This document shows, piece after piece, positions 1 to 9,800 of a DNA stretch of 23,313 bases. The notes beneath the pieces are model-generated. The model ran no database searches and had not been told where the DNA came from. It worked only from the letters and a program-made list of their open reading frames with translations. The translations under genes were made by a program, and so were the position numbers. The stretch covers positions 1 to 23,313 of the forward strand of contig JAGCSP010000087.1 in assembly GCA_017964105.1 (NCBI GenBank). Reading direction: 5' to 3'. Positions within the stretch are counted from its first letter, which is position 1. Each line of letters begins with the position of its first letter. Origin of the DNA: Clostridia bacterium. Lineage in GTDB: Bacteria; Bacillota; Clostridia; Christensenellales; UBA1242.

Positions 1-651
1 AAAGTAAAAAAGGGCGAAACCATAGGTGTTATTGGCGGTACAGGCAGTGGAAAAAGTAGCGTGTGCTACATGATACCAAGGTTTTATGATGTTACTAGTG
101 GCATAGTAAAAGTCGATGGTATAAATGTAAAAGATTATTCATTAAAGGATTTGCGCACTCGCATAGGTATTGTGCCACAAAAAGCAGTATTGTTTACAGG
201 TTCTCTTAGAGATAATATGCGTTGGCGCAAGGGCGACGCTACTGATGAAGAAATAATGGAAGCAATCAAAATTGCCCAAGCAGAAGAATTTGTAAGCGAA
301 TTAGAGAATGGTCTAAATAGCAGGGTGCAAGCTGGTGGTAAAAACTTTAGTGGTGGCCAACGTCAACGTTTAACCATTGCTCGTGCGCTTGTGGGCAAAC
401 CAGAAATTCTTATTATGGACGATAGTGCAAGTGCGCTAGACTTTGCCACAGATTACAATTTGCGCAAAGCAATTAGAGAAAACACTGATAATATGACGGT
501 GTTTATCATTTCGCAGCGCGTAAATACCATACGTAATGCCGACCAAATTATTGTGCTAGACAAAGGCAAAATAGTTGGGATTGGTAAGCATGAAGAATTA
601 TTGGAGAATTGTGATGTGTATAAAGAAATTTATACTTCACAAACAAAGTAG
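1..651 (+). CDS. ABC exporter half-transporter, degenerate-site NBD (5' truncated)
   Basis: The reading frame is open from base 1, so this is the C-terminal nucleotide-binding domain of a half-transporter whose membrane domain lies outside the window. Walker A (GGTGSGKSS) is encoded at about 37-63, a Q-loop follows (GIVPQKAVLF), and the signature is canonical (FSGGQRQ). Walker B ends in D-D (ILIMDDSASALD), so the catalytic glutamate is Asp. The H-loop histidine is replaced by Gln (IISQRVNTI). In heterodimeric type IV exporters such as BmrCD and TM287/288 this marks the subunit contributing the non-hydrolytic site. The stop is 12 bp before the next ATG, with GGGAGGTG between them, so the two genes form an operon and probably one heterodimer. 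The transported substrate cannot be inferred. The GTG at 61 is an internal codon, not a start, because Walker A lies upstream of it. Confidence 0.93.
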   Translation, partial: KVKKGETIGVIGGTGSGKSSVCYMIPRFYDVTSGIVKVDGINVKDYSLKDLRTRIGIVPQKAVLFTGSLRDNMRWRKGDATDEEIMEAIKIAQAEEFVSELENGLNSRVQAGGKNFSGGQRQRLTIARALVGKPEILIMDDSASALDFATDYNLRKAIRENTDNMTVFIISQRVNTIRNADQIIVLDKGKIVGIGKHEELLENCDVYKEIYTSQTK

Positions 652-663
652 GGAGGTGTAATT

Positions 664-2643
664 ATGGAAGAGAAAGAAAAACAAACTAAATTGACCCCCG
701 AAATTAAGGAAGACATTAAAAATTTACCAAATAGTTTTAATAATCCAGAAAAAGTTCAACCAGTTCCTGTGATTGAAAAACCTATTAGTACAGAGCTTAC
801 TCGTGACAAAGCAAACTTTGAAACAGATACAATGCGTGGCAAGATTACTGACCCAGGCATTATTATTGATAAACCATCACCTCGTATTGAAAAAATTAGT
901 AAATCCAAAAAAAGAGCAAAAGTGCTACGCACTTTGTTTGGATTTGCAAAAAAACATTGGATTTTCTTAGTATTGTCATTGCTTTGTTCTGTGGTGAATT
1001 CCATGTGTGAATTGCTAATTCCTATTATTACAGGTAAAGCAATTGATAGCATGATCGGAAAAGGTGCAGTAGATTTCGTAATCTTACAAAGATACATTGT
1101 TTATTTAGTGCTTGCCACAGTTGGTTATGCAATATTCAAATGGCTACTTGGGTTCTTTGAAAATACGATGTCATATCGAACTGACAAAGATATTCGCACT
1201 GCATTATTTGAAAAATTTAACAAAGTTCCTCTCAAATACATTGATGGCTCGTCACATGGTGACTTGCAAAGTCGTATGATTACCGACGTTGAGAATATCA
1301 CTAATGGTTTCTTGGAAGGTATTACATCTGGCTTTGATGCTATAATGGAAATTTTGCTTGTAATTGTATATATGTTTAATGTAAATACGACAATTGCAGG
1401 CCTAATTGTTGGTCTTACCCCAATATCGCTATTAGTAACAGGAATTATTATATTCAAATCTGATAAATACTTCAGAAAACAAGCCAAAGCACTTGGCGAC
1501 CTTAGTGGTAACATAGTGGAAATGATTGGCAATCAAAAAGTTATTATCGCATTCAACTATGAAGAAGAGAGTTGCGAGGCATTTGCAAAGCACAACGATG
1601 AACTTGCATATCAAAATGAAAAAGCGCTATATTATTCAACACTCTCTGGCCCAACATCTAGGTTTATAAATGGTATTATTTACGCAATTGTGGCAGTGAT
1701 GGGATGCATATACTCACTTGATGGTCTGCTAACAATTGGTAGCATTTCAGTGCTTCTTGCATACGCAAACAAATACATTCGTCCATTTAATGAAGTTAGC
1801 GACATTGTGTCTGATTTACAACAAGCTTATGCGTCTGCACACCGTGTGTTTGACGTTCTTGAAATTAGTAACGAACCAAGCGACGAAAATAACACTGTTC
1901 TTACCAAATGTGATGGCTCAGTTGAGATTGAAGACGTTTACTTTGGTTACAATGAAAACAAGCCACTAATAAAAGGATTAAATTTAAAAGTTAGTCCAGG
2001 CCAAAGAGTTGCTATTGTGGGTCCTACCGGATGTGGTAAATCCACACTTATCAACTTGTTGATGCGTTTTTATGACGTAAACAAGGGAGATATCAAAATT
2101 ACTGATAAATCCATTTATGAACTTACACGCGCAAGCATGCGCAGCAAGTATGGCATGGTGTTGCAAGATACATGGTTATTTAGCGCTACAATAAGAGATA
2201 ACATCTCTTATGGTAAGCCAAATGCAACCATGGATGAAGTAATTGCTGCAGCAAAAATGGCAAATGTGCATGACTTTATTCAAACATTGCCAGATGGCTA
2301 TGACACAATGATAACCGAGAGTGGTGACAACTTGTCGCAAGGACAAAAACAATTACTTTGTATTGCAAGAATTATGCTAACAAAACCACCAATGTTGATA
2401 TTAGACGAAGCAACATCAAATATTGATACACGTACAGAACTTGCTATCCAAGAAGCATTTAATAAAATGATGGAAGGACGCACAAGTTTTGTTGTGGCGC
2501 ATAGATTGTCCACCATTGTAAATAGTGATATGATTTTGGTTATGAACAAAGGTGACATAATAGAGCAAGGTACACACAAAGAATTACTTGCAAAGAAAGG
2601 ATTCTATTATGCCTTGTATAACAGTCAATTCAGTAAAACTTAA
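664..2643 (+). CDS. ABC exporter half-transporter, catalytic-site subunit (TMD-NBD)
   Basis: This 659-residue half-transporter is the partner of the upstream gene. Residues 1 to about 95 form a charged, proline-containing cytoplasmic extension without a recognisable domain. The six-helix exporter membrane domain starts near W99. The NBD has Walker A GPTGCGKS (453-460), a Q-loop in GMVLQDTWLF, Walker B with intact D581-E582 (LILDEATSNID) and the H-loop histidine H613 (VAHRLSTI). The signature is non-canonical, LSQGQ (557-561) instead of LSGGQ. That is the expected complement to a partner with degenerate Walker B and H-loop: one competent and one degenerate composite ATP site. The start is supported by GGGAGGTG just upstream. 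A bidirectional terminator follows about 50 bp after the stop. The N-terminal extension is longer than in the paralogue at 16241-18106. Drug, peptide or lipid export are all possible. Confidence 0.95.
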   Translation: MEEKEKQTKLTPEIKEDIKNLPNSFNNPEKVQPVPVIEKPISTELTRDKANFETDTMRGKITDPGIIIDKPSPRIEKISKSKKRAKVLRTLFGFAKKHWIFLVLSLLCSVVNSMCELLIPIITGKAIDSMIGKGAVDFVILQRYIVYLVLATVGYAIFKWLLGFFENTMSYRTDKDIRTALFEKFNKVPLKYIDGSSHGDLQSRMITDVENITNGFLEGITSGFDAIMEILLVIVYMFNVNTTIAGLIVGLTPISLLVTGIIIFKSDKYFRKQAKALGDLSGNIVEMIGNQKVIIAFNYEEESCEAFAKHNDELAYQNEKALYYSTLSGPTSRFINGIIYAIVAVMGCIYSLDGLLTIGSISVLLAYANKYIRPFNEVSDIVSDLQQAYASAHRVFDVLEISNEPSDENNTVLTKCDGSVEIEDVYFGYNENKPLIKGLNLKVSPGQRVAIVGPTGCGKSTLINLLMRFYDVNKGDIKITDKSIYELTRASMRSKYGMVLQDTWLFSATIRDNISYGKPNATMDEVIAAAKMANVHDFIQTLPDGYDTMITESGDNLSQGQKQLLCIARIMLTKPPMLILDEATSNIDTRTELAIQEAFNKMMEGRTSFVVAHRLSTIVNSDMILVMNKGDIIEQGTHKELLAKKGFYYALYNSQFSKT

Positions 2644-2690
2644 AATTTCAGCATATCTTTGCACCATTCTTCAAGTAATTTTTAAAACAA

Positions 2691-2718
2691 AAAAACACCC
2701 TACTTTTAGGGTGTTTTT
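2691..2718. terminator. Bidirectional intrinsic terminator
   Basis: A 12-bp stem (AAAAACACCCTA / TAGGGTGTTTTT) with a 4-nt CTTT loop is flanked by an A-tract on the left and a T-tract on the right. It works as a terminator when read in either direction. It lies between the rightward ABC operon and the leftward gene ending at 2720. Confidence 0.9.
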
Positions 2719-2719
2719 C

Positions 2720-3016
2720 TTATTTAAACAAATTGATAATTGCTGGGAAACTAAATCCAATTGCAAGTGCAGCGAGCACGCACCACACTACAAATATAAT
2801 TAGTCCGCGTTTGCTTGCTACTGATAGGCCAACAAGCACTAATGTGAATAGCACTGCATATTCTTTAATTATAGTCATCACTCTTAAGGTATCTGCACCA
2901 ATAAAATGAACTACGCCATTATTGAAATAAATAATACCAATAAGTGCAACTGTAAAGAATGCACCAATCTTGCCCAACAATTCAAATAATTTACTAAATC
3001 TACCGAGAATTAACAT
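2720..3016 (-). CDS. Small hypothetical membrane protein, three predicted helices
   Basis: This encodes 98 residues, mostly hydrophobic. Predicted membrane segments are at about 15-33 (IGAFFTVALIGIIYF), about 50-67 (YAVLFTLVLVGLSVA) and about 71-90 (GLIIFVVWCVLAALAIGF), separated by short polar or basic loops. No family is recognised. The gene looks real: AAGGGGG lies 9-10 nt upstream of the ATG, the ORF fills the space up to the shared terminator, and its stop abuts that hairpin. It is 70 bp downstream of trmL on the same strand with no terminator between, so co-transcription is likely. No catalytic residues or export signal beyond the helices can be seen, and no function is assigned. Confidence 0.7.
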   Translation of the reverse strand: MLILGRFSKLFELLGKIGAFFTVALIGIIYFNNGVVHFIGADTLRVMTIIKEYAVLFTLVLVGLSVASKRGLIIFVVWCVLAALAIGFSFPAIINLFK

Positions 3017-3086
3017 ATTTCGTTACCCCCTTAAAATTACTACCTATAATTATGATACTATAAAATTTTACAAATGTAAATATTTT

Positions 3087-3584
3087 TTAATCTAATTCAA
3101 TTCGGCCCGTGAGCTCCCCAAAGTTTTGCAAATTTTCAAAACCTTGTTGGCGCATTGCCTCGTATGCGATTATTGCCACAGAATTACTCAAATTTAATGA
3201 CCTTGCGCCTTCAATCATTGGAATACGAATACATTTGTCATAATTATTTTTTAATATGGTCTCACTTAGGCCATAACTTTCTTTGCCAAACACTATAAAA
3301 CAATCCTTTGGATATTGCACAGCATCGTACGTTTTTTTAGATTTTGTTGATGCATAAAAAAATGCTTTATCTGGGTATTTTTCCCATAATTCTTTTATTG
3401 AATCTATCACATATACGTGTGCAAGCAAATCATAGTCTAGGTGGGCGCGTCTAAAGTGTTTTTCATCCATTTCAAATCCAAGAGGTTTTACCATATAAAG
3501 ATTTGCGCCAATTGCTGCGCAAGTGCGTACAATGTTGCCTGCATTTTGTGGTATTTCTGGTTCTACTAATACAATATTTATCAT
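3087..3584 (-). CDS. trmL: tRNA (cytidine(34)-2'-O)-methyltransferase, SPOUT family
   Basis: This 165-residue protein has the normal length and hallmark motifs of the TrmL/YibK/CspR family. The N-terminus has the family pattern MINIVLVEPEIPQNAGNIVR followed by TCAAIGA. The knot-forming SAM site is visible as FVFGKESYGL and, near the C-terminus, RIPMIEGARSLNLSNSVAI. Family members 2'-O-methylate the wobble nucleotide of certain leucine tRNAs, using SAM as a homodimer in the cytoplasm. The start is supported by GGAG five nucleotides upstream of ATG and by a matching promoter at 3608-3636. The small membrane protein follows downstream on the same strand. Nothing unusual is seen in the sequence, and the assignment to this SPOUT branch is firm. 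Confidence 0.93.
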   Translation of the reverse strand: MINIVLVEPEIPQNAGNIVRTCAAIGANLYMVKPLGFEMDEKHFRRAHLDYDLLAHVYVIDSIKELWEKYPDKAFFYASTKSKKTYDAVQYPKDCFIVFGKESYGLSETILKNNYDKCIRIPMIEGARSLNLSNSVAIIAYEAMRQQGFENLQNFGELTGRIELD

Positions 3585-3607
3585 AAGTTCTCCATCTGTT
3601 AATTTGC

Positions 3608-3636
3608 ATTATATCAATATTTTTTTATTTTTACAA
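3608..3636 (-). promoter_or_regulatory. Sigma-A-type promoter of trmL
   Basis: On the minus strand, TTGTAA (3631-3636) is separated by 17 bp from TATAAT (3608-3613). TGA precedes the -10 box (3614-3616), giving an extended -10. The predicted start near 3601 leaves a short leader containing the GGAG ribosome-binding site. Confidence 0.7.
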
Positions 3637-3777
3637 ATAAATGTTTTAAAAAATTGAGATAATATGGAGCTTTTTTCACATAATAAAATTGCAAATTATT
3701 AAGTATTAAACTCTCACATTTGTAATATTTGCCATATAAATATTTTCAAATATTTATAATTAATAGGTAACAATCAT

Positions 3778-3807
3778 TTGTGAATAACCATTTAGCTATG
3801 CTAAAAT
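3778..3807 (+). promoter_or_regulatory. Promoter of the giant lipoprotein gene
   Basis: TTGTGA (3778-3783), an 18-bp spacer and TAAAAT (3802-3807) preceded by TGC (3799-3801) form a plausible extended -10 promoter. The predicted start falls at about 3814-3815, on or beside an in-frame ATG at 3815. This bears on start choice: the AAGGTG at 3820-3825 would then be in a very short leader serving the ATG at 3833. Confidence 0.55.
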
Positions 3808-3832
3808 AACTAAAATGGAAAAGGTGAATTGT

Positions 3833-6800
3833 ATGAAAAAATTTAAAACTCTTTCAGTTATTTTATTTGGAATGCTTGCCACGGTGCTTCTTGGCGCATG
3901 TAGTTGTTCCACCAAGACTGGCAACATTGCTGTGCACGTTGTTACTGCACAAGTTGAAGCAGGTGCAGGAGTAGAGATTGTAGACGATAGTCATATATTG
4001 GCTGTTGAAGGATCTACAATTACTCTTTCTTATGAAATTAAACCTGCCGAGGCTAGCAACACAAAAGTAACCTTTAGCACAAGTGATAGTTCCATTATCA
4101 AGGTGGAAGGCAACACTTCTACCACAGGTGCCACTGGCACAGGAACATTCAAAGTGCTTGAATACAATGAACTAAAACATGAAGACATCAAAATAAGAGT
4201 TACTACAGATGATGGCGGTTACACCGCTGCAATATCTGTAGACGTACAACCAAATCCAGAAGCATTAAATAAAGTTACAGGGCTTAAATACAATTTCACT
4301 ACAAACAGAATAGAATGGGATGCTGTTACGGGTGCAAGTAAATATGCTGTATCCATTAATGGCGAAGAATATATAACAACGTCAAACTTTTATACGGGCA
4401 CATTGGATGGACAACTTCCACTTGTGGCAGGTGTAGAATATGATGTAAAAGTGCTTGCAAAAGGTGACACGGTTCATTACAAAGACGCAGAAGAATTTTC
4501 AGACCACATCGCAGTGTATATTTTGGAAACACCAACAATCTCAAGTGTATCAAATGGTGTGATGACTTGGGATGAAGTAGAAGATGCTGTTGCCTACACT
4601 GTGTATATTAATAATGAGCATGTTGACCAAAATGCAACCACAATTGATTTAAAAAATCAATATGAATTATTAAGCGCAAATAGAGAATTTGCAGTAAACA
4701 TTGTTGCAACAAGCGATAGAAGTAGTAGTACAGTGTTCTATGTGCCAAGTGCAAAATCAGAAACACGTAGAATTACTTGGCTTGCTGCTCCTGTAAACAT
4801 TCGTTTAAATAGTGAAAGGGCAGTAGATACAGTTGCAATTTGGGACAGAGTAACAAATGCATCTGCATATAATGTTGAAATTGATTCAGTAAATTCAAAT
4901 GAAAGCACAGAAGCTTATACTATTCCTACAGCATTTGAAGCTGGTGCTTACACAATGACAATTCAAGCAATGGGCAATGAAGAAACAACCATTAGCGATA
5001 GTCATTCTGTTGCAACATTTGACTTTACAAAACTAGATAACGTTGCATTAGAGGTAAACGACAGCAAACTTATTGTAGACAAGAGCACGCTTATTCCTCT
5101 TGTAGAAAATCCAGAAGATGTAAAAAACTTCATTTACGAATTGTATTTCATACAAGGCGGCAACGTTGTAAAAACAATTAGACTTACCGAAGAAGAAAAG
5201 CAAAACAACCTAACACATGATTTGAGTGAAAGTGTAGCATTGCCAAATGGTGGTACATACAGTGTGTATGCAAGAGTGCTTGCAGTAAACAACACAAAAT
5301 TTGCAAGTGCAATACTTAACACACAACCAACAAGCACGGCATTCACAAAATTAAACTACACAACCATTCAAGAAATTAGTAATGTTGGCGTAATTAAATT
5401 TGCAAGCATTGCAAACATGGCTCCTAGTGATACATCAAATTATATTATCACTATTGACAACAATGAAATAGTGCTTTCCACATTGTCAGATAATGTGACA
5501 ACTGATGGCGGATACACATACATTGACTTAAATATTGACGATACAACAAGTATGCACAATCTTGTTGCAGGCGCACACACAGTAAAAGTGGTGCCACGTA
5601 GCACAAATTATGTGAAATCTACTGAAAGTAGATGCAACATATATAACTTTACAAAACTTGCAGCATTAAGTAACTATAATTTAGACAATGCTTCAAGCAC
5701 ACTTTCTTGGGCAAATGTTACAAACGCAACAGGTTATGTCTTAAACGTAAATGGTGCAAATAAAAATCTTAATACAACAAGTTACAAAGTGTTAGATTCT
5801 GAACTTTTAGATGGCGAAAACTCATTTAGTATTGTAGCCGTTGGTAACAATGTGAAATTTGTTAATAGTGAGCCATACGAATTTAATGTATCGAGATTAA
5901 ACACAGTAGCAAATTTAAGAGTAGAAGATGGTGTGCTCACATGGGACCCTGTGGATGGAGTAGATTACTACATCAACACTTACAATAGTTCTAGCACTAC
6001 CCCAAGTTCCACTCGAAAAGCTGAATCAAATATAATTAAAGAATTCTCGGGCAGTGTAAGCCTCACTTTATATACAAGCAAGGAAGGATTTTTCAATTCA
6101 AGTTTAACACCAAAGTTCAGATTAACTAGACTTGCAAAACCTACAAATATTGCCCTTACAAAGGGTGTAGACAATGTTGTGTCATTTGATGCTGTAGATA
6201 ATGCTACAGGTTATGTGTTAAATATTACACATGGCGAACAATCTAATGATTATACCTTAGATGCAAGCACATTATCATATACACTTCCATCTGTGTTAGA
6301 AGGTGGTAGTTATGTGGTTACAGTATATGCAATTGGTGACGATGACATTGATATCGAACAGGGCACAACCGCATATATTACAGGTAAACTAAGTGATGAG
6401 TATACGATTATCAAACTTGCAACACCTACAATTACCAAAACTGGTGGCGCAGCACAATGGCAAATTGGTGCTGGTGCAGTTCCTGGAAAATATGAATTAG
6501 TATTTGTTGGCAGTGCATTACCAACACAAACAATCGATGCAATTACAATTTCTGGTTCATATACATTTGCAACATATGCCGATACACTTGGCAACATGCT
6601 TGAATTACCTGCAGGTGATTACACATTCACAGTGCAAGCATTTGCAAGCACAAGTGCATCTGGATCAAATGTTATTGATAGTGATGTATCGCAACAAGTA
6701 TCAATTACCAAATTTGGTAAAGTGCAACCAGTTGCAAATGATGGTGTGATTAGTTTTGACAATCTCGGTGCTACTATTGAATATCAATATAGCTCAGATG

Positions 6801-9800
6801 GAGTATTTACAAGTTCCATGCCAAACAATAATAATAGTGGCATTACTATAAATACAGCTGGCTCAATATCTACTGTTCAAATAAACACACAAAGAGTAAC
6901 ACAGGGTTACTTAAGATTTATTGCTATTGCTTCTGATGGTTATGCAACGGGTAGTTTTGGTGACCCAATTCACTTTGAGCAATTACCAGCAACTTTAACA
7001 TTTACAAAATCAACAACAACGCTTAGTTGGAGTGAAATTTCAGGTGCTACTCGTTATGTTGTGCGTAATGTTACAACATCCAGCCCAGTAATAATTACAG
7101 AAGTACCAAGTGGAACACATAGTGTAACAATTCAAAATCCAACTGGCACAGGCATTCATAAATATGATGTTTATGCAATTGGTAGCACATACACTACTGC
7201 TCAAATTACACCAAGCACAGTTATCTATATTCAAGGCAGAACAAAAGAACTTGAAGTAGCAGTTTTAAATGAAGTAGCTAATTTAACTCTTGACCATGGT
7301 GTTCTTAGATGGAGTGCATACCCAATAAATGGTGTGGATGAGCCAAATTATTTACAATTAATAATTGAAGATAACGAAAGTAATACACTATCCAAACGCC
7401 TAAATGCTACAGATACAAGTTTTGATTTAAATACAGCAAAAGATACTCATGGCGATCCATTAGCATCTGGCGTGGCATACAAAGTATCATTACAATACTT
7501 TGGTTCAGGTGATTATTCCTTAGATGGCGGAGTGCATTATTACACTAATCCAAATACAGGTTCACAAATAATCAAAAAATATGTTTCACCAACACCTTCT
7601 GTTACTGCTGGTAGATTAGAATATTCACTAGTAGATGGATTAAGTGGTGCAAATAATGTTGCTATTGCAAGAAGAGTAAGTGGTAGCTCACTTGGTTACA
7701 CAGACCTTGTGCGAGGTAGTGATTATACTATTGAATTTGGTAATGGTGGCAAAAATTATGTAAATCTTATTTTCCCACAAAAAGATTTGGAATACGAATT
7801 AGTATTCAAAACAGTTGCTCCTATTGACGGATTAAATAGTGAATATGGCAATCCATTTACAGTTGCTCAATATAGCACACCTACACAATTCAAAATCCAA
7901 GAAGGTTTATTCTCATGGTATCCAGTTGCTCATGGTCAATCGTATTTGATTGAGGCAGTTGAAGAAAATGGCGTGTATGTAATTTCTACAGCTGTAGATG
8001 GCAAAGAATCCGCACACTTAAAGGACCCAGACAATCCTAGCGAGTATCTTGATTTAAGCGGAGCATATTACTTTAGAATTATGGCTCGCGGAACTCAAAC
8101 ATATGAGTCTGGTACGGCATACATAAATAGTGAATATAGTGACTCAATTAGAGTTACATATGTTGGAAACGTTGAAAACATCAATGTTAGCCAAAACACA
8201 TTGTCTTGGGATGCTATTGGTGGAGTAGAATTCTATGATGTAGAATTAAGGAATTCAGGTAGTGAAATTTTACAAAGTTACAGAACTGCAAGCAATTCTG
8301 TAAGTATTGATATATTTGCAAGCAAATTAGCACAAGGTGCTAATAACATATTCTCAGTGAAAGCTGTAACAACTACTGATGATAGTTATATTATGACATC
8401 TACAGCAAGTAGTAACTCAGTAAGTTTGTATCAAGCACCAAAAATTACCAACTTACGTGTAATTAATGGTGAGTTTGCTTGGAGTATTGATATGGCCGCA
8501 TTTAAAGAGTATTACATTGCTCGCGGTGGCGATATTGCAAATATCGTACAGCTTATTAAAGATTTGGCAAACAACCAAGTATCTAGTCAAGATGATATTG
8601 AAAGATACAAACCATTCTATGCATTTACAATCAATTTGAATGGAACACTTATTAATCTTGACCCAACCACAACAAAGCGCTATACCAGTTATGAAGTAGA
8701 TATTACTGATCCACTAAATCCAGTAGTTACATTCTTCTATGGTATTGAAACAAATGTGACAAGTTACACAGATTACACTATTAGCGTTCGCTCTATGGGT
8801 AACAGTGCAACACAAGAAGATGCAGAAAAACCAGGCACAGCAGCAATTCCTATGATTATTGCTAGTGGTTATAGTGAATCACTTACTGCAGTCAAAGTGC
8901 CAAGTCCACAAACAACAGTATTACAAGATGGTAAATTAACATTTGCATTGCTTGTGGCACCTAGTTCATTAACTTATGTAAAAGACTACATCATTACTGC
9001 ACGTCCTGATTCAAGTAGTAGCAGTTCAGTAGATCCAAAAGAAATTCATTTAACAGATGAAGATTTGGCAAGATTGTCTCCAAGCTATCAATACACTTAT
9101 GATTTGTCCCCAAATAATGTGACATGGTTGTCTAAGAATACTTCATACTCAATCACAGTAACATCACTTGGAACACTTGATAGCACAACACTTGCCACAG
9201 GTCAAACTGTATATTTGCGTAGTAGCAATTATATGACAAAACAAGTAAACTTCCTAGATGATATTGATGCAATCATTTACAATGATTCACAAGATGCATT
9301 TGGTGGTTACTTATCATGGGAAAACCCACTTGGTATTTCTCAAGATGTGTACTTTGTACGTAAGGCATGGTACGAAGCAAATGCAGTAGATTCACATGGC
9401 GATCAATTACCATTAGAGGCATGGTTAGTAGAAGGCAACTTTGGATTAGATAGCATTATCTACTTTGAATATATTGGTAGAGATATGACATTCACAGCAC
9501 CAATTGCTGACGTCAATGGTGATCTTGTGGATTTGCCTGTTGGCGATTATTATGTTGGTATTAGATTAAAAGGTAATGGACGCAACTTAATTGCAAGCGA
9601 CAATATTATCTTCCAAGGAAACGAGTTTAGTAAACTTGGTGCTGCAACAAAATATGACGGAAGAAACACATGGATTAATGATGGCAAATTCCGTTGGAAC
9701 CCTGTGGACAACACCAACGAATACAAAGTTGTTCTTGCAGAATACACAATGGCAGGGCAACTAGTAAATGAATATCAATTTGAAGTAGTGATAGGCGACA

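Noticed and set aside
61..63. GTG 61 as a gene start
   Set aside because: The frame is open to base 1 and Walker A is encoded before it, so the gene is truncated by the window edge.
3815..3832. ATG 3815 as the annotated start of the giant gene
   Set aside because: It has no Shine-Dalgarno and coincides with the predicted transcript start. ATG 3833 has AAGGTG and begins a clean lipoprotein signal. Leaderless use is kept as a finding.
6820..6840. Short trinucleotide run (AATAATAAT) as a phase-variation tract
   Set aside because: It is too short and lies in an ordinary Asn-rich loop, and a triplet change would not shift the frame.
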